From Gammaproteobacteria bacterium (GTDB lineage: Bacteria > Pseudomonadota > Gammaproteobacteria > Pseudomonadales > Pseudohongiellaceae), in the NCBI GenBank assembly GCA_947377625.1, contig CANCGR010000047.1, positions 1 to 10,619 on the forward strand: a DNA stretch of 10,619 nt, written 5' to 3'. Positions 7,001-10,619 of the stretch are shown here, in pieces. Made by a program: the position numbers and the translations under genes. Numbering within the stretch: the stretch's first letter is position 1; every line of letters starts with the position of its first letter. The notes beneath the pieces were generated by a model. The model made no database searches. It had not been told where the DNA came from and was given only the letters and a program-made list of their open reading frames with translations.

Positions 7001-7062
7001 ACTTGTTGCGCAAACCGTGCAAAAACGGGGTTGAGGCAGGGGAGCGACGGGGAATGAAGCGA

Positions 7063-7088
7063 CCTGCTGCAGTGTTGGCTGCAACAGG
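7063..7088 (-). terminator. Hairpin downstream of the chemoreceptor gene, possible terminator
   Basis: CCTGCTGCAG (7063-7072) and CTGCAACAGG (7079-7088) form a 10-bp stem with one G-U pair and a 6-base loop. It begins about 35 bases after the chemoreceptor stop and before the promoter of the next unit. No solid U-run follows (the next bases are TCGCTTCATTCC on the minus strand), so it could be a factor-assisted terminator or a transcript-protecting hairpin. Confidence 0.35.
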
Positions 7089-7122
7089 CCGTCAAGGGCG
7101 GGAGGATCGCGCAGGGCGCTGC

Positions 7123-9336
7123 CTAGATGTTGAAAGTTTCCACCAGTTCGTTGAGCTGATCAGCCAGTTCACCCATGGAGGTGCTGTTGGAGGCGGCTTC
7201 TTCAGCGATGGCGGAATTGCGCTGGGTGGATTTGTCCAGTTCCTGCACCGCTTTGTTGATGGAGTCGATGCCGGCATTCTGTTCAGTGGTCGCCGCCATG
7301 ATTTCTTCAACGACGTCGCTGACCTTGTGCACTGCGGTGAGAATTTCCGCCAGCGTCGTGCCGGATTTGTTGACGAGCAGCGAGCCGTGTTCCACTTTGG
7401 ATGTGCTGTCAGCGATCAGATTCTTGATCTCCTTGGCCGACACCGCACTGCGCCCGGCCAGATTGCGCACTTCATCGGCGACCACCGCAAAGCCTCGGCC
7501 TTGTTCGCCAGCCCGTGCGGCCTCCACGGCAGCGTTGAGTGCCAACAAGTTGGTCTGAAAGGCAATGGTGTCGATAACGCTGATAATTTCGGCAATCTTT
7601 TTGCTGGATTCATTGATCGCCTGCATCGCAACCACAGCTTGTTTGACTACCTCACCGCCGGCCTCGGCCTTGGTTCTGGCTTCGCGTGCCAATAGTTCGG
7701 CCTGTTTGGAATTGTTGGTGTTCTGCTCAACAGTGGCGGTCATTTCTTCCATTGCGGCTGCGGTTTCTTCCAGGTTGGCAGAGTCTTCTTCGGCACGGTT
7801 GGAGAGTTCCTGGTTGTTGCTGACAATTTTGGCTGAACTGTTTTTCACGGTGACAGCACTGGTTTTTACCTGTTGCAGCGAGTCGCGCAATTGCGCCAGC
7901 GCTTGATTGACGTTGTCTTTCATCACGCCGATGCTGCCCTGGTAGTTGCCGTGAACTTCCAGTGTCAGATCTTTCTGCGCCACGGCGTTCATTACCGAGG
8001 AGACTTCCTCGAACGGTTTGGCTATTGAATCCAGCATCAGGTTGATGTTCTTGCGCATGGCCTGATTATCGGCATTCACGCAATCACACACGGCGCGCTG
8101 GCTCAGGTCGCCTTGGTTGACTGCGCCAATGATGCGCGTGAGTTCTTCAATGGTTTTCTTCTGCTCGGTAATGTCAGTGGCGTATTTGACGACCTTGCTG
8201 ACTTTGCCGTTGATATCGCGGATCGGTGTGTAGTTGGCGTGCATCCATATTTCACGTCCGGCTTTGGTAAACCGGCGGAAATCACCACTCTTTACCAGCC
8301 CGCTGGCCAGTTCCTGCCAGAAGATCCGGTATTCGCCGGAAGCGCGATAAGCGGCGTCGACAAAAATCTGGTGATGCTGGCCCTTGATCTCGTTCAGTGT
8401 ATAGCCGGTTGCATTCAGGAAGTTGTCGTTGGCATCGAGAATGGTGCCGTCGACGGCGAACTGGATGACTGCCTGCGAGCTGCGTATCGCGTTGATCTGG
8501 CCTTGGTTGTCGTGGCTGACGGTGATTTGTTCGGTGATGTTGCGCGCATATTTCACCACCTTGAACACTTTGCCATCGACATCCTTGATGGGGGTATAGG
8601 TAGCGCTGATCCACACATCCATGCCGTTTTTGGCGATACGCCGGAAGGTGCCTGAGTTGGGCTGACCCTGCCCCAGCTCCAGCCAGAATTTCCGGTAGCT
8701 TTCGCCCGCGCGCTCACCTGCTTCCAAAAACATGCTGTGATGCTTGCCGTAGATTTCTTCCAGGCGGTAACCGAGTGTGTCGAGAAACAACTGATTGGCG
8801 TGGATAACCTTGCCATCGGCAGTAAATTCAATCACGGCCTGGCTGTTGTTGATGCCGTCCACCTGGCCCTGCAAATCCAGACTTTGCATTTTTTGTGGAG
8901 TGATGTCGCTTGCGTATTTGACTACTTTGGTTATCGCGCCTTCAGCATCGCGGATAGGGGTATAGGACGCGTTGATCCACAGGGTTTTGCCGTTTTTACC
9001 GACGCGCTGGAATTCACCTTGCTGGGCCTTGCCGTTGCACAGTTCCTGCCAGAAGCGTTGATATTCGCTGGAATTGCGGTACTTGGTGTCCACAAAAATA
9101 TTGTGATGGCGTCCTTTGATTTCATCCAGGGTATAACCGACCGCTGCGAGGAAGTGGGGATTGGCATTGAGAATGAGGCCGTCGGTATTGAATTCGATGA
9201 CCGCTTGCGTGAGCCAGATGGCGGCCAGTTGTCCGCGCAAATCAGCAGCCTCATGGGCTGCCATGGTGACAGTTGATTTGGAGCGGGCAAAGAAAGCTGA
9301 ACCCGTGTCACCGATTCGTGGATTGAAAATTCCCAT
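7123..9336 (-). CDS. Soluble methyl-accepting chemotaxis protein with three tandem PAS domains (BdlA-like)
   Basis: The gene encodes 737 residues; the ATG at 9336 has GAGGGA 4 bases upstream. There is no signal peptide or membrane segment, so this is a cytoplasmic receptor. Three PAS domains lie at about 41-146, 164-268 and 286-391. Each starts QAVI(E/Q)F, contains a GY-x-L-x-EI-x-G-x-HH block, and ends near VVKYA-x-(D/N)IT. A linker with two HAMP-like modules follows at about 393-485, with GDL at 409-411 and KDL at 455-457. The signalling domain (about 490-737) has the canonical hairpin tip within 586-635 (FQTNLLALNAAVEAARAGEQ, then GRGFAVVADEVRNLAG) for CheA/CheW contact. Glutamate/glutamine-rich patches such as NLEETAAAMEEM are probable methylation sites. 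No CheR-tethering pentapeptide ends the protein. The layout resembles Pseudomonas BdlA, which has two such PAS domains and controls biofilm dispersal. The ligand is not predictable; PAS domains of this sort may bind heme or FAD, but that is not shown here. Confidence 0.95.
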   Translation of the reverse strand: MGIFNPRIGDTGSAFFARSKSTVTMAAHEAADLRGQLAAIWLTQAVIEFNTDGLILNANPHFLAAVGYTLDEIKGRHHNIFVDTKYRNSSEYQRFWQELCNGKAQQGEFQRVGKNGKTLWINASYTPIRDAEGAITKVVKYASDITPQKMQSLDLQGQVDGINNSQAVIEFTADGKVIHANQLFLDTLGYRLEEIYGKHHSMFLEAGERAGESYRKFWLELGQGQPNSGTFRRIAKNGMDVWISATYTPIKDVDGKVFKVVKYARNITEQITVSHDNQGQINAIRSSQAVIQFAVDGTILDANDNFLNATGYTLNEIKGQHHQIFVDAAYRASGEYRIFWQELASGLVKSGDFRRFTKAGREIWMHANYTPIRDINGKVSKVVKYATDITEQKKTIEELTRIIGAVNQGDLSQRAVCDCVNADNQAMRKNINLMLDSIAKPFEEVSSVMNAVAQKDLTLEVHGNYQGSIGVMKDNVNQALAQLRDSLQQVKTSAVTVKNSSAKIVSNNQELSNRAEEDSANLEETAAAMEEMTATVEQNTNNSKQAELLAREARTKAEAGGEVVKQAVVAMQAINESSKKIAEIISVIDTIAFQTNLLALNAAVEAARAGEQGRGFAVVADEVRNLAGRSAVSAKEIKNLIADSTSKVEHGSLLVNKSGTTLAEILTAVHKVSDVVEEIMAATTEQNAGIDSINKAVQELDKSTQRNSAIAEEAASNSTSMGELADQLNELVETFNI
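8110..9207 (-). repeat. Three tandem PAS-encoding units of 366 bp
   Basis: Within the chemoreceptor gene, the motif QAVI(E/Q)F recurs at residues 44, 166 and 288, a constant spacing of 122 residues (366 bp). The linkers also align: each has GQ followed by a short segment before QAVI. Units 1 and 3 share more (GYTL-x-EIKG-x-HH-x-IFVD, EY-x-x-FWQEL) than either shares with unit 2. The repeat is protein-level; the DNA copies have diverged. Confidence 0.85.
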
Positions 9337-9375
9337 AATTCCCTCAGCAATGTGAAAAAAGAGTCGTCCTTGGCA

Positions 9376-9423
9376 AGCAGCATCTCAGTGTGAAAGCAGA
9401 GCTTTCCTCGACTGATTGCTGCT
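9376..9423 (-). promoter_or_regulatory. Extended leader hairpin upstream of the chemoreceptor gene
   Basis: Nested inverted repeats form a 48-base imperfect stem-loop: AGCAGC (9376-9381) with GCTGCT (9418-9423), CAGT (9386-9389) with ACTG (9411-9414), and a perfect inner stem GAAAGC (9392-9397) with GCTTTC (9401-9406) around a 3-base loop. It lies between the sigma28-like promoter and the ribosome site, so it would be in the 5' untranslated RNA. On the minus strand six T residues follow 15 bases later (9360-9355), too far for a classic terminator. No known riboswitch class is recognised. Confidence 0.4.
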
Positions 9424-9457
9424 CTCACCCCATTAAATGGCAGGAGGCTTGATGGGC

Positions 9458-9485
9458 TTAACGGCGCTATCAGGACAATGCTTGA
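9458..9485 (-). promoter_or_regulatory. Candidate sigma28 (FliA) promoter of the chemoreceptor gene
   Basis: On the minus strand TCAAG (9485-9481) is followed after 15 bases by GCCGTTAA (9465-9458). The sigma28 consensus is TAAAG (often TCAAG in Pseudomonas-like bacteria), about 14 bases, then GCCGATAA. The -10 therefore matches seven of eight positions and the spacer is one base long. It lies entirely in the 166-bp gap after the acetate kinase-PduL gene, and sigma28 commonly drives chemoreceptor genes. This makes independent flagellar-regulon control of the receptor likely. Confidence 0.5.
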
Positions 9486-9502
9486 GGGTGGTTGCAAAAA
9501 AA

Positions 9503-10619
9503 TTACGGCAGGAAGGCGTGCGCAGCCGGCTTGTCGCCAATGACCAGCTCACCGGTGGTGCAGAAGCGGATGCCGGCTGCGTTGGCTTCGTCAGTATCGA
9601 TATGCATCTCGGTGACATAGCCAGCTTTGACACGGATCAGTGTGTGGGAGAAATCAACCGCGCGTTCATCGCTGCCCACTTTCATGTCGACATAGTCGCC
9701 ATCGTGCAATTGCAGTGCTTGCGCATCGGCTGGACTCATGTGGATATGGCGGGCGGCGACAATAAGACCATCAGTGACCAATTCACCGGCGGGGCCACGC
9801 AGGCGCACTTGCGGAGTGTTTTGCAGGTGGCCTGACGAGCGTAGCGGTGCATCAATACCTAGCGTAAAAGTATCAGTGCGCGATATTTCGATCTGGGTGG
9901 CCGAACGGGTAGGCCCCAACACGCGCACAGTCTGGAAACTGCCTTTCGGGCCGATCACTGACACCAGCTCCTTGGCGGCCCAACCTTCCTTTTGTGTGAG
10001 TGCATGATCAAGCGTCAGCTGATGGCCTTTGCCAAAAAGTGCATCGACAGCAGCTTGCGACAAATGCACGTGGCGCGCCGAGATGGCCACTGGAATTTGC
10101 ACTTTGCTTTCGCCCCGGCTTTGGGCGAGCAGCTGCTGCACTTCGCATGCAATCATGTATTGCTCATTGGTGCGGGTGACCAGCACTTTCACACGCGCAT
10201 CGATACTGTGGATGCCGGCAACCGCGAAATCAGCAAGCACAGCAGCACGGTTGCGATCTTCATCAAGCATGAGGCCGATGAATTCCAGTCGCTCGCAGAT
10301 ACGCCGCCGCATGTCACTGGAATTTTCGCCGATGCCGCCAGTGAAAATCACTGCATCAAGTCCGCCCATCGCTGCTGCATAGGCGCCGATATATTTGCGC
10401 ACGCGGTAAGCATAGAGCCGCAACGCCAGTTGTGCATTGGTATCACCGGCAACCGCGCGAGCTTCAATTGCCGGCAGTTCATGCGTGCCGGCCAGCGCCT
10501 GCAGCCCGCTGGCGTTGTTGAGTTGTTGCTCAATGGCCGCAGCATCAAGACCAAGTTCACGTGCCAGAAAACTGAACAGGCCCGGATCCACATCACCGCT
10601 GCGCGTGCCCATTACCAGG
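9503..10619 (-). CDS. ackA-pduL: Acetate/propionate kinase (C-terminal part) fused to PduL phosphotransacylase; 5' end outside window
   Basis: The visible 371 residues are open at the right edge; residue numbers count from the Met in GLVMGTRSGD-type context at 10612. Residues 1 to about 160 are the C-terminal half of acetate kinase: MGTRSGDVDPG, YRVRKYIGAY at 70-79, the nucleotide loop FTGGIGENSS at 90-99 and VTRTNEQ with E150. About 235 residues of kinase should lie outside. After a short linker (about 161-171) comes a complete PduL-type phosphate acyltransferase with the paired metal-binding motifs RHVHL (H181, H183) and RHIHM (H289, H291), GPKGSFQTVRVLGPTR at 221-236, and EMHIDTDEANAAG with H337. 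Together the two activities interconvert acyl-CoA and acid, with ATP made from acyl phosphate. No encapsulation peptide for a microcompartment is evident. The usual kinase D-(F/M)-R motif reads E45-L46-P47. A T7 run follows the stop behind a weak 4-bp stem. A separate promoter probably serves the downstream chemoreceptor. Confidence 0.93.
   Translation of the reverse strand, partial: LVMGTRSGDVDPGLFSFLARELGLDAAAIEQQLNNASGLQALAGTHELPAIEARAVAGDTNAQLALRLYAYRVRKYIGAYAAAMGGLDAVIFTGGIGENSSDMRRRICERLEFIGLMLDEDRNRAAVLADFAVAGIHSIDARVKVLVTRTNEQYMIACEVQQLLAQSRGESKVQIPVAISARHVHLSQAAVDALFGKGHQLTLDHALTQKEGWAAKELVSVIGPKGSFQTVRVLGPTRSATQIEISRTDTFTLGIDAPLRSSGHLQNTPQVRLRGPAGELVTDGLIVAARHIHMSPADAQALQLHDGDYVDMKVGSDERAVDFSHTLIRVKAGYVTEMHIDTDEANAAGIRFCTTGELVIGDKPAAHAFLP

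Noticed and set aside
8113..9276. Two plus-strand open frames of about 180 codons with similar products
   Set aside because: Their mutual similarity merely mirrors the PAS repeats on the opposite strand.
9337..9502. Cyclic-di-GMP (GEMM) riboswitch before the chemoreceptor
   Set aside because: I looked for the conserved GEMM core and tetraloop receptor arrangement and did not find it; only a simple nested hairpin is present.
9496..9528. Intrinsic terminator at the end of the acetate kinase-PduL gene
   Set aside because: There is a T7 run, but the only stem is 4 bp (CGGC/GCCG) with a 15-base loop inside the coding end, too weak to call.
1..10619. Mobile element, CRISPR array, tRNA, phage or defence genes
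   Set aside because: No transposase motifs, terminal repeats, short regularly spaced repeats, tRNA-like cloverleaf or nuclease/toxin domains were seen. All sizable genes belong to housekeeping, sensory or metabolic families.

Overview
The window reads as ordinary chromosomal DNA of a Gram-negative proteobacterium, most likely a gammaproteobacterium. The base composition is moderately GC-rich, genes are densely packed and well-formed Shine-Dalgarno sites are common. The protein families also fit: a BPSS1780-type membrane protein, an E. coli-type cyclopropane fatty acid synthase, a BdlA-like soluble chemoreceptor, periplasmic c-type cytochromes and a Tat-exported protein. There are no tRNA or rRNA genes, transposases, CRISPR arrays or phage genes. 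No taxon-specific marker is present, so placement below class is open.

Left to right: (1) Positions 1-1635, minus strand, hold a BPSS1780-family polytopic membrane protein followed 16 bp later by a beta-lactamase-fold serine hydrolase that runs off the left edge. (2) Diverging from these, plus strand, is a complete cyclopropane-fatty-acyl-phospholipid synthase (1795-2952), then a 190-bp leader region and a small exported protein of unknown function (3143-3736). (3) Positions 3775-6889, minus strand, form a tight three-gene unit of exported proteins. It encodes a three-part protein (carboxypeptidase-regulatory-like domain, c-heme motif, Vgb/SMP-30-like beta-propeller), a small class I cytochrome c, and a Tat-signal TIM-barrel protein of the hydroxypyruvate isomerase family. 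A sigma70-like promoter overlapped by an 18-bp imperfect palindrome lies in front of it. (4) Positions 7123-9336, minus strand, encode a soluble methyl-accepting chemotaxis protein with three tandem PAS domains of exactly 122-residue period. It is preceded by a good sigma28 (FliA)-like promoter and a long leader hairpin. (5) Positions 9503-10619, minus strand, carry the 3' part of a fused acetate kinase-PduL phosphotransacylase gene that runs off the right edge.

The most notable items are the AckA-PduL fusion (both steps between acyl-CoA and free acid plus ATP on one chain) with an altered kinase motif, the heme-bearing propeller operon, and the triple-PAS receptor with its probable flagellar-regulon promoter. 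The window shows no recognisable defence island or wholly new system. The exported cytochrome/propeller/TIM-barrel unit is the best candidate for an undescribed function.
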